64,000 nucleotides of DNA. Source: Prinsepia uniflora. Lineage: Eukaryota > Streptophyta > Magnoliopsida > Rosales > Rosaceae. Position numbers and translations under genes: made by a program. Under the pieces are notes generated by a model. The model worked only from the letters and a program-made list of their open reading frames with translations, had not been told where the DNA came from and did not search any database. Where the stretch lies: NCBI GenBank assembly GCA_032719365.1, contig CM064872.1:44438252-44502251 (forward strand), given 5' to 3'. This document shows positions 32,266-44,477 of the stretch, piece by piece. The first letter of the stretch is position 1. Every line of letters begins with the position of its first letter.

Positions 32266-33482
32266 TGTGATGACCCGGAAATTCGAAAAGGGAATTTTGG
32301 AAATTTCAGAAGAAAATGACTATTTTACCCTTGGTTTATAGGGTAAAAGTTGACTTTTTTCTCGAGACACATTTTGGACTTTCCATGAGGACTGTTGCAT
32401 AGTTCTCGAGACGCTGAGCCCATAGACCGGTGGCATGCTAAAATCGTAGTTCGAGTGAGTAAGTTATGGGTCTAGAAAAGCCTAGCGTAGTTTGGTATTT
32501 TATACCTTATGGGGGATTTTCGTCATTTGGACCTTGAGGGAATTTTCGCTCTTTTGTTGTTTAATGAGTCATTAAAGTGATTACTTACCCCTCCGATTAT
32601 GTGACACGTGGCATGTTAAAGATGAGATTAGTGGCACTTGGCCTTGTCAGCTGTATGTGAACACAAGTCTTCGACTGAATGTGATTCAATTTACCCAAAA
32701 TGACCAAACAATGTACCTAGGTGTTGTTGTTCTGACTTGAGGACTTGAAGAGAGAATAGAAGGGATTAAGAGGTAATAATGGCAGAAAAAAGAGAAAACA
32801 CGGAGAGGGAAGCTTGAATCGAGAAACCCGAAAATCTCCATGAACCTTTGAAATTGAAGTCAAAATTGTGATCTTTGGTCTCTGACGAGTTGAATGAAGG
32901 TATCAACGTAAACATTTAGGCTTGGAAAAGCTTGAAATGATGAACTGCAATTTAGGCCGAAACTGGAGACTATGATTCTCAACTTTGGGTGAGTTTGTCA
33001 TGAAATTGAAAGCATGGATCCTCTTCTGGGTGTAATTAAGATCGATTTGAGGTTTTAATTGTTAGAGTTGATGTAGGAAGTGGGATTTCAAATAAGGACA
33101 TGGAACCGGGTCGCGTGACTTGTTTGTAGGAATTCGTGTCTGGTACCCCGAATAAGACGATGAACAGTTCTGAACAGTACCAGGCGCGTGGGTTTCATGC
33201 GCAGTCGCTTGCGGTGGTATGTGAGGGCGCATAGGCACTGTTCTCGTGGTACGGTCATAACGACTTTTAATCTAATCGATGTAACGAACATTTTGGCACA
33301 GGTTTCGAGTCGTTTGGATACTGTTTCGATATAATTTTGAGGGTCCGAAGTGTTTTGTTACATTTTAAATACGTATATAATTCCTGAAAAATTATGGGAT
33401 TTCAATGTAATGTGACATTATTTAAGGTATTTGTGACCCTCGGAAAAGCGTGTGGCTCGAAATCCGGTAGTTTGGACGGTTT

Positions 33483-34578
33483 GTGAGTGGACGTTTGTTT
33501 TATAAACTGTCAAGCATGCATAATTAAATGTTTTGCATGATTTTTTGCATGATTTGAGTTGCATTGATTGCATGATGATTTGATATGATGAATTGGTTAT
33601 TTAATGGATTCTTTAATTCAGTATTGTGGGCATGTTACACGAGAATGGTGAAATTGATGTTTTGGGCTAGGCACGAGTTTGAAAACGATGTTTTGAATTA
33701 GATTATGAGTCAAGAATGATTTAATGAATTACTTAATGATTTCCATATGTGATTTTACAAAACTGTGTGAAAATGGTATTTTAGGCATGAGTCTCTGTCG
33801 GAAATGGTTTGACTTGTGATTGGAGTCAAACGTGTGTTGTACTTGATGATGATATGTGTTGTACTTGGTGATGTGATGCTATGTGTTGTATTTGATGATG
33901 TGATGGTATGTTATGTGCTATGACTGTGGGCACTGGTACATGTTCGGACGATGCGAGTGTAGTTCCTAAATGTGCCTCGGATGTTGAGGTGGTGCAGTCC
34001 CCGAGTATATGTACGTCTAGATGTGCGTGTGCAATTTCCGGACATGACTCAGATGTTTCTTGAGTACATTTCCCAATTTGGCCTACGTGTAGTGCTATTG
34101 TGATGTTATGATTGATTGTGTACTTGTGAGTAGTGCTGTGATGATACTGTGATTGATATATGTGCACTTGTGAGTAGTACTGTGATGATACTGTGATTGT
34201 TATATGTGCACTTGTGAGTAGTGATATTAACGAGGATGTTGATATTTGAGTACTGGTGACAAGCACTGTTGTTGATGGTCTTTGTGACTTGTTTGGTACT
34301 TTTGATGACGGTCCTAGTGATTGACTTGGCGGATGATTGTGTCTAAACATGTTTCGTGATTTAAGGAAAAGGATTTAGGGAAATGTGGGTCATGGGAGTT
34401 TGAAAACTGATATGATTTTATTGGTCCAGTATTTACGCTTGATTTGAAATCCGAATCATGTTTTTACTATTTGCATGTATGTTTTCTAACTGGAAGGTAA
34501 AAGAGTTGTTTTGAAATGTATTTTCAAAGATGTTATTTTTGTCCACTCACATCTTTTATGTTTTTAATGACCCTCCAG
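33483..34578 (+). other. Intron-like bracket within solo LTR
   Basis: GTGAGT is at 33483-33488 and a CCCTCCAG end at 34578, 1096 bp apart, with GTCCACTCAC just upstream of the acceptor-like site. The LTR family differs in sequence from 6741-9865, yet the order of elements is the same. Confidence 0.5.
34117..34226 (+). repeat. 44-bp tandem repeat in LTR
   Basis: Units start at 34117, 34161 and 34205. Each contains TGTGCACTTGTGAGTAGTRC then TGTGATGATACTGTGATTG. The truncated minus-strand relative has the complementary array near 30020-30150. Confidence 0.85.
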
Positions 34579-36121
34579 GCCATGACACGAGGATTGGGGC
34601 TGACTGAGAGGCGGAGGCATGAGTGGAAATCAGTGCAGTTATCTCTTGTCTGGTAAGTGCTGAGGGTAATTTCGGTACTTCAATTTACTTGTCAGACGGG
34701 AGTAGGACCGAGCGTGATAATCAAAGTCCAGTTGGGACGGGTCCTGTCACAAAACACATTATTTTCTCCCATTGGTCATAAATTACATTAAGCACATGTC
34801 AATCAAGCATGAAATGACCTTAAGAACATGTATAGAAATGAAGCTATCAACTAGCAAGAGAGAGAGATAATAGAAAGGAACAGAGAGAGAAAAAAAGGAG
34901 GACGAAGAAAACAGTGAGCCCAAAAAAATAAAAAAAATTCATAACCGTGAACCCTAGATATTTTGAGACATACATGCTTCGAACCAAGATCCATACTAGC
35001 TTCCTTATGCTCCTAGGGTCCTAGATCGCCTAAAAACTGGACATTTGGTACGCGGGAAGCACTGGAACACTATGGTGCTAGTTTGGTCGAAACTTGAAAC
35101 TCAGGTTGGAGATTAAAGGTACGTTTTTCTACATTTTGAGGCCATAGTACTTATCCTAGGCTAGATTAGATGAGGACATATGGTTGAAATGACAAAAAGG
35201 GCAAAAAAATGGGAGTTTTAGAGTTAGGCAAGCTGCCCGGGTCGGGTTTTGGGGCGCTTGCTTGTGGGTTAACTCATCACGAGGATAGAGAAGGCCTACC
35301 CTGGTGGGTGAGGCCCACATGTAGAGGGCGGACAATGGTGCAAGTGGGAGCATGCAACCGTGTCTCATAATGCGATCAACACATTTTTTGATGCTATTGC
35401 GCATACAGATATTTTGGCACAGGTTTCGAGTCAATTGAACACTGTGTCAGGGTAGTTTTGGAAGTTCGAAGCGTTATGTTAAGGTTTAAAATTTTTTATT
35501 TAAATCCCTAAAATTAGGGACTGTATTTTGTGGTTACATGAGACTTTTGTAACTCGTGAGTACGATTTTTGATTAGGGACGCCGCCCCCGGAGTCAGAGA
35601 AGAATGCCTAGTTCAAGATTAAACTTCTAAGAAAAACTCTGAATGGATTTTTATTTTTAATAAATTATTATCCATGCATATTTAAATATTTTAATTGTTT
35701 TATCATATGATTTATGTTGCACTAGTTCAGTTATGATTTTCAAATCATTATTTGGCGATTGTCTTAATTTATCGAATGATTTGTAGATAGTTATTTTACA
35801 GTACTTTGTGTAATGATGTTTTGGGCTTAGGTCCGGGTTTTGAAATATTTGATTTGGTTTTAAGTCAATCATATGCCCATTCTCGATTCTCAGGAATAGT
35901 TTGTTCACATGCAATCATTCTCAGCTAGGGTTAGTTCTTAGACGTCCTGAGCACGACTCCCATTACTTGAGACTGATGGTATGATTAGAACTGACGTTCA
36001 TAGCTTATCTCTATTTTTCTGAGTGGTTTACATACCGGTAGTGCAGTTTATTTATGATGATTGATATTCGAGCAGCGAGGATGGATTAGTTGTGTTTAAT
36101 TAAGGTTGTTCGTGCCTTGAC

Positions 36122-36442
36122 TGTCAGGACCCGACCCTCCTCGGTCAATACCCAACTCATCTAGCATCATATTGTCCGCTTTGGGCCTCGCCCTCACGGT
36201 TTTGTTTTCGGGAGCTCATGGTGCAACATCCTAGGGGGTCACCCTTCATGGAATTGCACCAGCCTCAACTCGCTTAACTTTGGGGTTCCAATCCCCCCAA
36301 AGCCACTTGAGCTCCCAAAAGGCCTAGTGCTAGATAGGTGTGTGCCTACACCTTTAAGGCACACCACCATCCTCTCCCAGACCATTCCCCCTCGCAGGAA
36401 TGTGAGATTGTTCACCGTTCCCTCCAGGACACGGGTCTTACG
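36122..36442 (-). repeat. Cassandra 3' LTR
   Basis: It begins TGTCAGGACCCGACCC on the plus strand, the complement of the LTR 3' end, and ends at the CTTACG junction with the polypurine tract. Confidence 0.9.
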
Positions 36443-36497
36443 ATCCATCCCCCTTAGGGCCTAGCGTCCTCGCTTGCACACTTCCCAGTCGGGGTCT

Positions 36498-36510
36498 GGC
36501 TCTGATACCA
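36498..36510 (-). promoter_or_regulatory. Cassandra primer binding site
   Basis: The minus strand reads TGGTATCAGAGCC, exact for the plant initiator-tRNA-Met site, five bases from the LTR end. Confidence 0.92.
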
Positions 36511-36515
36511 AATTT

Positions 36516-36835
36516 TCTGGACCCGACCCTCCTCGGTCAGGACCCAACTCATCTAGCACCATATTATCCGCTTTGGGCCTCGCCCTCACGGTTTTGTTTT
36601 CGGGAGCTCATGGTGCAACTTCCCAGGGGGTCACCCATCATGGAGTTGCACCAGCCTCAACTTGCTTAACTTTGGGGTTCCAATCCCCCCCAAAGCCTCT
36701 TGAGCTCCCAAAAGGCCTAGTGCTAGAAAGGTGTGTGCCTACACCTTTAAGGCACACCACCATCTTCTCCCAGACCATTCCCCCTCGCAGGAATGTGGGA
36801 TTGTTCACCGTTCCTTCCAGGACACGGGTCTTACA
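36516..36835 (-). repeat. Cassandra 5' LTR
   Basis: 320 bp ending CGGGTCTTACA at 36835. 5S-like box C complement (TTCCCAGGGGGTCACCCATC) is at 36620-36639 and box A complement (TTGCTTAACT) at 36662-36671. Confidence 0.9.
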
Positions 36836-36983
36836 TTGACAATCTCATATCCATTTGATTTATCGTTATTAGTGGTATTTACAGGTGTTTGTGTGTTTAT
36901 GATTTCTTAATTGGATTTTCAGGGAAATGTGGGGCCATGGGATATTTATTCCTATTTCTTGATTCTGCAGACCCCATGGTTTA

Positions 36984-37358
36984 TGACATGACCCATCCCA
37001 AAAATATTTTGTAAAGCTCATCCGAACCCCGATTGGAAGTGTTCCAGCGAGGACGGTGGGCCCCAATGGGGGGATGTGGATTGTAAGACCTGTGTCTTAG
37101 GAAGGACGGTTAGCAATCACACATCACTTGGTGCGGGAAAGGTGAAGTGCCTTATATGTGTGGATGATGTCTTCCTAGAAACGAGACCTTTTGGGAGCTC
37201 ACTGGCTTTGGATTCCTTTGGAACTCCAAAGTTAAACGAGAAGCGAGATTAGGCTGGAGCAATCCCAGGTTGCACAACAAAACCATCAGGGCTGGGCCCA
37301 AAACAGACAATGTTGTGCTTGGGGGAGGGGGGGGGGGGGGGAGGGTCAGGTTGTGATA
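36984..37358 (+). mobile_element. Diverged Cassandra remnant, TSD GTTTA
   Basis: A 375 bp block is flanked by GTTTA (36979-36983 and 37359-37363). It has a Cassandra-type internal segment (CCCGATTGGAAGTGTTCCAG, CAATGGGGGGATGTGGAT) and one LTR from 37082 (TGTAAGACCTGTGTC) with a worn box A (GTTAAACGAG). Box C is largely deleted. The 5' LTR is almost entirely missing. A 15-base G run is at 37327-37341. Confidence 0.75.
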
Positions 37359-37542
37359 GTTTATGACTTGTTTTAATTGAGATTTTGAGATTCAATTGTT
37401 TTATTTTATGCATGCATGGTTTTTAGAAACTGGAATTATGTTTAAAAAATGTTTATTTTGTCCACTCACACTTTTATTAGTTTTACTTGCCCTCTAGACC
37501 GTGACAAGGAGACAAGCATTAGCTTGACGCTTGTTGATACCA

Positions 37543-38237
37543 TGTTGACCAACCAGGCTAAGTAGGAGGAGTACCCCCACAAGCATACGATCCATCACCA
37601 AGTGATCGATAGAGACTCTATCAGCAGGCTAGTCCAGACATGTCACTCGACAAGCAATGCTAGTGATGCCAATCTACAGGCCTCACCAAGCATGCTACTC
37701 GGCCTGAGATGCCAACAACATGCGCCTAACAAGGTTCAAGTTTCAACCATTTGGGAAGTTAACGTGCCATGTACGATCGACATCCCTAGTCCGATCAGCT
37801 ATTTGTCAATATGAATTCCCTGACATTCTAGGAGATGTATTGCCACATGGCACATATCCCAAATATGTGAGACACGGGGTAGCATTTCTGGATGTAGCTT
37901 GAAATATACTACAACAATGTTCAACCACCACATTCATTTCCACTATAAATACCACCCAAAATCCCTCCATAAAGGTACTTTCTCTGATCTACTTCTCTTT
38001 CTAAACACACAACCTTAAATCTCCTGTCATTGTGTTGTGATCTGCCTATTAGTTTCCTATCATGCTTACTCACTTAAGCATCGGAGCCTCTTAGGCTGGT
38101 ATCCAACCAGTATCTTTCATTTCTTCTTTACCTCGCAGGTTTCTCGGCATGCTTAAGTAGGATTTGAACAACACCCCTACCAGCTCCTAGATCCCCCAAC
38201 AGGGTCTCATCCCGTTAGGTCCAGATTCGGATCAATC
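37543..38237 (+). repeat. Tat element 5' LTR
   Basis: It aligns with 60040-60686 from GTGATCGATAGAGAC onward through ATGCTTACTCACTTAAGCAT to the end, TCCAGATTCGGATCAA. The start TGTTGATACC at 37543 is inferred. No primer site is recognisable right after it. Confidence 0.7.
37944..37950 (+). promoter_or_regulatory. TATA box in Tat LTR
   Basis: TATAAAT in CCACTATAAATACC, kept in the 3' LTR (60392-60398). This fits a pol II promoter about 290 bp before the LTR end. Confidence 0.7.
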
Positions 38238-38734
38238 GTTATGAAGGAGCTCAGTCAGACTATCTGCCCACTACTAAGCTTCTCATGGGACTCTGTTATG
38301 CCAATCGGCACTATCTCCCTGCTAATCTCACTCGATAGCACACCCCACATAGTAAAAATAATCAACAACTTGCTGGTGTATGACTGCCATGCTGCCTAAA
38401 ATATCTACTCGGTATGGGGCTCCTAAACTAGATCAACGCGGTTACTTCTGCCCCTCTATTGCTAATCAAATTCCCCACTTTCATGGGAACTGGATAGGTG
38501 AGAGAAAAGTAATAATCAACAAGAACATGCTACCAATCTGCCCTGACCAAAGTCAACCTGTGTACTAGCAGGGAGACGATGGCCGTTGCTGAATCAGCAT
38601 ATGAGGCTTATCCCATCGACCCCAAAGTCGCTCGGTAGATCCAATCTAGTCCTCCCGAGGACCCTAATGATATATTAACAACATCCAAACCTCTATCAGT
38701 TGAGGAGACTAAACTATTCACACTCAGTATTGCA
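38238..38734 (+). other. Tat internal sequence before pol, no gag recognised
   Basis: About 500 bp between the LTR and the first RT-related motif. A full gag and protease do not fit, so most of that region has been deleted. Short frames only. Confidence 0.45.
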
Positions 38735-39560
38735 CATCCTAATCGGGAGGTGAAGATTGGCACTTAGGAATGCCCTTATCTAGTTCCTCATGGAAAACAA
38801 CGAAGTATTCACTTGGCCTTACTCCGATATACCAGGAATCTCCACCAACGTAATCTGACACCGACTCACCATCAACCATTCTCTCAGGCCTGTCATGCAG
38901 AACCAAAGAGCATACGATGGTGAGCGTCAATTTGCCATGTAGGAAAAGATCATCAAGCTCAGCACAATCCACTTTATGTGAAAGGCAATCCACACCACTT
39001 GGGTCGCGAATGTTTTTTTAGTGAAGAAGCCTTCCGACTCCAGAATAATGTCCATCCACTTCACTGATCTTACCAAGGCTTGCCCCAAAGGCAGCTTCCC
39101 ACTACCAAAAATTGATCTTCTGGATAGGAGCTAATCAGCTTCATGGACGCCTATTCAGGCTACAACCAGATTAAGATGCACCTGGATGATCAAATCCATA
39201 CCAATTTTCGCACCAAACTTGGCGTCTACTGCTACAACGTCATGGCATTTTTACTGAGGAATACCGAGGCGACATAAGGATGCTTGGTGAACTTTATGAT
39301 CGCGTATAGATTAGGAAGACTATGAAGGTCTATGTGGACGACATGCTGGTCAAAAGAAAAACTCCCACAAATCACGTCACCAATATCTATAAGATGTTCT
39401 AGGTGCTTAAGAAGTACTAGATGGGGCTCAATCCCACCAAATGTGTGTTCGAAGTCAAATTCGGAAAATTTCTCAGCTACATAATTAGCCAACGCAAGAT
39501 ACAAGCAAACCTCGAGAAGGTCAAAGCAATCCTTGAATTGCAGGCACCCCGTATAATCTA
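38735..39560 (+). pseudogene. Tat reverse transcriptase
   Basis: Broken frames read NREVKIGT, NNEVFTWPYSDIPGIS, DLTKACPKGSFPLPKIDLL, SFMDAYSGYNQIKMHLDDQI, VYCYNVMAF, then MKVYVDDMLVKRK (about 39322-39360, catalytic YVDD intact), GLNPTKCVFEVKFGKFLSY and ANLEKVKAILELQAP. DAYSGYNQI and the order of motifs are typical of Tat elements. At least six stops or frameshifts are present. Confidence 0.88.
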
Positions 39561-40110
39561 GGAAGTTTAGACCTTAACTGAATGAGTTGCAGCTCTCGTA
39601 AGGTTCATTTCCAAGGCAACGAACATGTGCATCCCTTTATTCAAGGTTCTGAAGAAAAACTTAAGACCATCGATTGGACTGCTAACTGTGACATGGCATT
39701 TAGTGCATTCAAGGAGTACATTTGCAAGGCACCCTCGCTCGCTCGACAAGACACTAGAGAGCAACTCACTGTCTACCTTTCAATCTCTACCTCAGCTATA
39801 AATTCGATCCTAATCAAGATAAGGAAAGCACAGAGCACCCAGTCTACTATGCAAGAAAAGCATTCCAGTATGCAGAAACCACGTACTTGAATTGGAAAAA
39901 TGGCTCTTGCCTTAGTCACTAATTTCAGATGGCTTATAACCTAATTCCAGGCTGATCCTATCCTAGTTTTAACCAACAAGCCACTCACGTAGGTCCTCCA
40001 GAAGCTGAACACATTCGAAAGATAGATCAAGTAGGTGATTGAGCTCAGTGAGCTCAGATCCCAGTACATGTCGGAAGATTCATGAATCAGCACCATGCAG
40101 CTTGCGCACC
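39561..40110 (+). pseudogene. Tat first RNase H
   Basis: VAALVRFISKATNMCIPLFK, DWTANCDMAFSAFKEYICKA and LTVYLSISTSAINSILIKI (39585-39815, mostly one open frame 39582-39890) are the linker and RNase H. ELEKWLLP and VLTNKPLT-like pieces follow with stops. Confidence 0.75.
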
Positions 40111-40270
40111 CCTCCAAGTGAAAAACACTTCCCCTCCCCTAGAAAAGTCAAAGCCAATTTGGACCCTCTATCTGGATGGATCAGTATACCACAATGACTT
40201 CTGAGCGGGGTTCATGCTCAACACACTAAAACAAGCCATGTGTGAATATGCAATCTACTTCGGCTTAAAA
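40111..40270 (+). pseudogene. Tat second RNase H, first part
   Basis: KSKPIWTLYLDGSVYHNDF, stop, AGFMLNTLKQAMCEYAIYFG ends at the TAAAA target (40266-40270). The Y-D-G core at the start is the typical opening of the archaeal-type RNase H in Tat elements. It continues at 53677. Confidence 0.85.
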
Positions 40271-42745
40271 TGTAACAACCCATCCTGAGTTTACGGATTA
40301 ATTAAGGACTAATTAAGGATTATTGTGACTAATTGGGAATTAGTAGAGGATTTTTCTGATGGTCGGCATAAAATGACGATTTTGTCCCTAGAATGGGAAA
40401 AAAGTTTACTTTTAACCCAGGAGGTCAAATGCAAGAGGATCGAGGACCGTTAAGTAGATTAGGACGTTACGAGTTCGTGGACAGGCGACACGTTGAAGTC
40501 AGACGTCGTACGGGGAAGTTATGATTCAGGAAAGGAATTGAAAACTATTCACAATTGTTCAGTTTTCAAAAAGGTTGTCTTCGGTGGGACCCAAAAACAA
40601 GAATTGACAGATTTGGACTTTCGATTCCACAGGAAGGGTAAGGCCATCAGTTTTCAAATTTTGGGCTTTCGATTACAAATTTTTTTACACAATTCTAAGC
40701 CCAAGGTTATGTTATTTGAGCTCCTACGAGCTTCTAGGTTTAAGATTGGACAGAATTGGATGACGCGAATGGCCGAAATGTCGAGTTGATGTTTGGCCGA
40801 AACTTTGGGAGTCCATATCTTCCAAGTACTTTCTTCAATTTCTGGGTTTAGATTTGGATTCGTGGGGTTACATTTGGATTCCTGGGATTGAGTAGATGAA
40901 TTTACATAGGTAGAACGTTAAATTTGGCTGAGAAATGAGTTAGGTTCAAGGTTTGAAGTTTCGAGCAAAAATGGCGGTTTTCAACTGCTGGAGACTATGG
41001 CGCACAGCGGCGCCAGTCGTCTTCACCAGCGAGCCGTTGACCGGGTTGACCCGTTAACCCGTTAACCCGTTGACCCATCCTGGTTGACCGTTGACTGTGA
41101 CGTCAGCGTTCACCTTGCTGACGTCAGCCGTTGAATTTTGACCAGCATTGACCGTGACATTGATCCACGTGACATTGAGGTGAGACCGGTCCTATTCAAA
41201 AGGTTTCGATGATCTGTACCCAATGGTGATGGTTTCATGTCGATTAGAGATTGTTAGGTTGGTCAAATTGAGGTGTTTAGCCTAGGAAAGCGTGTTCAGG
41301 ACACGTTGACTTTTTCGGGAGTTTTGGGGGGTTTTGATTAGGGCTTGTGTAGTTTCGTAGTGACCTTTAAGTATGTTTTGGACAGGTCCGGATGACACAG
41401 AGAGTTCAGTATAGCCCTGAGTGGCTTACGACGCAGCTTGCAGACGTGCATCTTGGACGGTCTGTGAGTGGACATTTGATTTGTAAATATGATGCATGCA
41501 TAACTATTTTATATTTTTTATGAACATGATTTGAGATGCCTTTAGTGTATATAATTGTGGTGTTTTGGCATTTTTGTATAAATGTTATATTGCACGTATT
41601 TCGAGATACATGCTTTATGTGGTACCTTGGGCTTAGGCTAGGTTTTTATACGTGCTTTCGTTTTCAAATGATTTGAATGGGGAAATGATTTCGGATTTGG
41701 AAATAGTATTTCGAGCTTGAGGCCCAGTTGGGTTGTGTTATCGGGCGGAGTCCCATTTGTGGTTTATGAAATGAGATTTCGGGTTTGAGACCCTATTGAG
41801 ATAATTTTGGACTGAGTCCCTATAAGTTTTGTATTGGATCAGATTCAGGGAATCCTCGTTTTTTGGAAACAGTTTGTGAAAGCTATACCTCGGGCTGAGA
41901 CCCTGTTGAAATGCTTTAGACTGAATTTTAGGTATAAATGGTTTTACAATAATTTTCCATTGGATTTTATTTCGGTTTTACATACCATCCTTATGTGTGG
42001 ATTTTCTCCTCCAGATGTCTCGCAGTATCCTGGAGTAGTCATGGTGCATTTCCTGGGAGGGGCTGCTCCGACGAGATTCTTAGGACCAGGAGTGCAAGCA
42101 AGGCCTGAGAGGGGCCGATCCAACGAATAGAGTCTCAGGATCAGGATTGCTAGATATTACCCCGGACAATGATCCAAGGAAGGCACATCATTATGATGTC
42201 ATCCCAGACACTGGTGGATCAGAGGGAATGGCTCAGACATGAGACCCCCAAGTGGCACGAGTAGCCTTAGAGACTGTGACATTATTGAATATACATATGG
42301 GATGTCGTGGATTGGTTTGATTACTATTTTTAACTGATTTGGGTAGTGACTCCACTTGTTTGCTTTTGGGCTAAGACCCGGAGGAAATTGCTTTGATTGA
42401 TAAACATTTTCATTGAGTTTTAATTTGAAAAGCCCAACGATTGATTTAAAGAAAATGGTTGTAATAACTGGTTTTCTGACGTATGCATGCTTTTTAGTGA
42501 AGGGTATAAATGTATTTTTCAAAATGATTTTTGAAACTATTTATTTTCGTCAACTCACAACTTTTCCTATTTTTAATACCCTTCAGGTTGATTGCGGATG
42601 TGGGTTGTAGCAAAGACCTAGACATCACATACCTCCACAGATCCTAGCGTACTCTGGAAGCCCCGAGAGGGTTAGGTTTATCCCTGGTTTAACACGCGAT
42701 GTCAGATGGGAGCATGGCACATCCCGCGTTAATTCAGGAAGGATC
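40271..42745 (+). repeat. Outer element 5' LTR
   Basis: It begins TGTAACAACCC. It contains TGTGAGTGGAC (41463-41473), ATGCATGCAT, a tile region (41650-42380), GTCAACTCACA (42549-42559) and CCCTTCAG (ending 42586). It runs into the internal region at GGATCAGAGCACTGGG (42741), where the LTR end and most of the primer site are deleted. Confidence 0.8.
41464..42586 (+). other. Intron-like bracket within outer 5' LTR
   Basis: GTGAGT 41464-41469 to CAG 42586, 1123 bp. Same elements in the same order as at 8236-9686. One mismatch in the right-hand site (GTCAACTCACA). Confidence 0.5.
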
Positions 42746-44477
42746 AGAGCACTGGGTTGCTCTTAGAATGTTACGCATGTGCATGATGTGATGTCTCTAT
42801 GAGGAAACAGCTCGTCATCAACCTAATAGTTAGTGTAAAAGTAGGAGAATTAGTGGGAATGAACCTCGGGTAATTTACATTTGGCACGGTATGCCATGGT
42901 CCGGTGAGATTAGACCCGAAGAGAGTTGGATGTGATGACTTCTAGAGTAGAGACCGTTGGACAGTCATGTTGGTTGTGCTGCAGGGAGCAGCCGAGGTCG
43001 TGGACGACCCTATTTGAGACTATTGAGTGTTGGGCAGCGTTTGAGGAACGTTCTTTACGTGGATTTGCCCAATGTTGGGAGTATTGAGGAGGTAGAGGCG
43101 TCATGTCTATTCTTAGACTTAGGGAGCTTAGAAGAGAGTTACCATTAGCTCTGAAACTTGAGTGGCAGATGGACAAGTACAACAGTTGTTGAGCAGGGAT
43201 AGAGAGGGTTCTGAGTGGCTCGATGAGTTGGAGTTCGCTTGAGTTACTGGACGTACGGGAAGCCTGGTTTGGTGACTAAGTTCCCTAGTGGTTATGAGAC
43301 GGTTTTCTCGAGTGTGTACTCAGGGGTTGAACCCATAGAGTTGGGAAATGAGAATCAAGTGGTTCCATTACTACCAATTGGATGTGTACAAACGCTATAA
43401 TAAAAGACAAGCGAGGTTTGACCTTGAGTTGGATTGGTTCCATGACACATGAATTGATGACTGAGTAGTGTTGTGGCTTGGAGGCCAGGAAGATTCTATA
43501 GGATAGCTGTCCTAGATATGGGTCAAGTGTCGTGATGTCCTTGAGCTGGAGTATTCGGTGGCGGACTCAGTGGAACTGAGAATCAGTTGACTTGGAGTGT
43601 CACTGTTAGGAGACCTAATATTATTTTCCATGAAACTTCGGGAATTTGTATCGAGCAGAATGCAAGTAAATATATATACTTCCTTCTCCAGTGAACTTCT
43701 CATCACTCTTGGAAGTATGAGTTACCAAGGTTGGGCTGATGTGAGGAGTAATCCGATCGTTGAAGAATCCCTAGAGTAGTCGTCAACATATATTATTGGT
43801 GGGTGAAGGAGACTTCTCGTTTTCTGCTTCTATGTTAGTGGCATGATTTCAATTTTTCTTGGTGCCTAGATCTCAAGACATGTAGTGGATCAAGTTTGAG
43901 TGAGTTGAGGAGCAGATTCTGTTTGGTATTACCTGAAGTTGGTGAGTGTAGTTGGATTGGTATTTACACTCACGTAGGACGAATTTGGATGTCATCATCA
44001 TGGGTTGGTATTGGCTAAGTGAAGGAAATCTGCAATCCATGGAGTACGTGGTGACAAGTTTTGTGGCTTACAAGCTTGGGTTTTGACGATCGAAGCGATC
44101 GAGCCTTTGTGAGCGAGTTGGTTGTGGAACAAGAAAGCTTGGGACTGGCCACCGCAGTCAGGAAGATAGACTTTAAATCATGAGATAGGATGAGTGTTAG
44201 TGGTGATTGGGTAGAGGTTATCCCATGCAAAATGACACGATATTTTGAGTATCATTCAGGAAACGATGCCTCGAGTAAGATGTTGGCAGGTTCGTTATTG
44301 CTACAAATGGAGTGTAGTTGAATGAGGGCAGGTAACCGATAGGTTCGGGATTGGTATGTCTGGGTGGCGTAAGTTGGTTGACCTTTGGAATGAACCAAGG
44401 GATGAGATTGGTTAGTGAACTGGTTAGCCTATTTATGGAGTTGGTCAGGTGACCAGGAAAACCCAGATAAGACGTTG
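42746..44477 (+). other. Outer element internal region, non-coding
   Basis: It is colinear with the first part of the inner element's internal region. GAGCACTGGGTTGCTCTT (42747, partner 48037), GTTGGGCAGCGTTTGAGGAA (43028, partner 48648) and TGGTTTGGTGACTAAGTTCC (43265, partner 49070) align. No gag or pol motif is recognised on either strand. It is about 1 kb shorter than its relative. Confidence 0.65.

Larger units (their letters stand above)
32266..34749 (+). mobile_element. Solo LTR, plus strand, near-TSD CAAAT/CAAAA
   Basis: It starts TGTGATGACCCGG and ends GGGACGGGTCCTGTCA. Flanks are CAAAT (32261-32265) and CAAAA (34750-34754), four of five identical. It is 2484 bp, with no primer site or coding domain. 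Framework sites are present: TGTGAGTGGAC (33482-33492), GCATGCATAA (near 33514), GTCCACTCAC (34542-34551) and ACCCTCCAG (ending 34578). Between them lies a GTGATGATACTGTGATTG-type repeat array. Confidence 0.8.
36122..36835 (-). mobile_element. Cassandra: Complete Cassandra TRIM (minus strand), TSD TTGAC
   Basis: This is a 714 bp element flanked by TTGAC (36117-36121 and 36836-36840). On the minus strand: 5' LTR 36835-36516, primer site 36510-36498, internal region, polypurine tract near 36457-36443, 3' LTR 36442-36122. The LTRs are 320 and 321 bp and nearly identical, indicating a fairly recent insertion. The 5S-like box A and box C are present in both. No coding capacity. Confidence 0.95.
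34755..37542 (+). repeat. Second LTR of the 32266 family, host of Cassandra and Tat
   Basis: It aligns in order with 32266-34749: ATTTTGGCACAGGTTTCGAG (35412-35431, partner 33289), GGGAAATGTGGG then CATGGGA (36922), ATGCATGCATG (37411) and GTCCACTCACAC (37460). The first 330 or so bases of the LTR are not found. It is interrupted by Cassandra copies at 36122-36835 and 36984-37358. At its 3' part it is cut by the Tat element starting near 37543. A possible continuation lies after 60686. Confidence 0.65.

Noticed and set aside
34117..34226. CRISPR-like array
   Set aside because: Units are contiguous without spacers, in plant LTR sequence; a simple tandem repeat.
33826..34350. 174-codon frame rich in Ser/His/Thr
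   Set aside because: It is the antisense translation of the 44-bp LTR repeat array; low complexity follows from the repeat.
36474..36839. 121-codon frame at Cassandra
   Set aside because: Same antisense shadow of a Cassandra LTR as at 16566-17057, not a gene.
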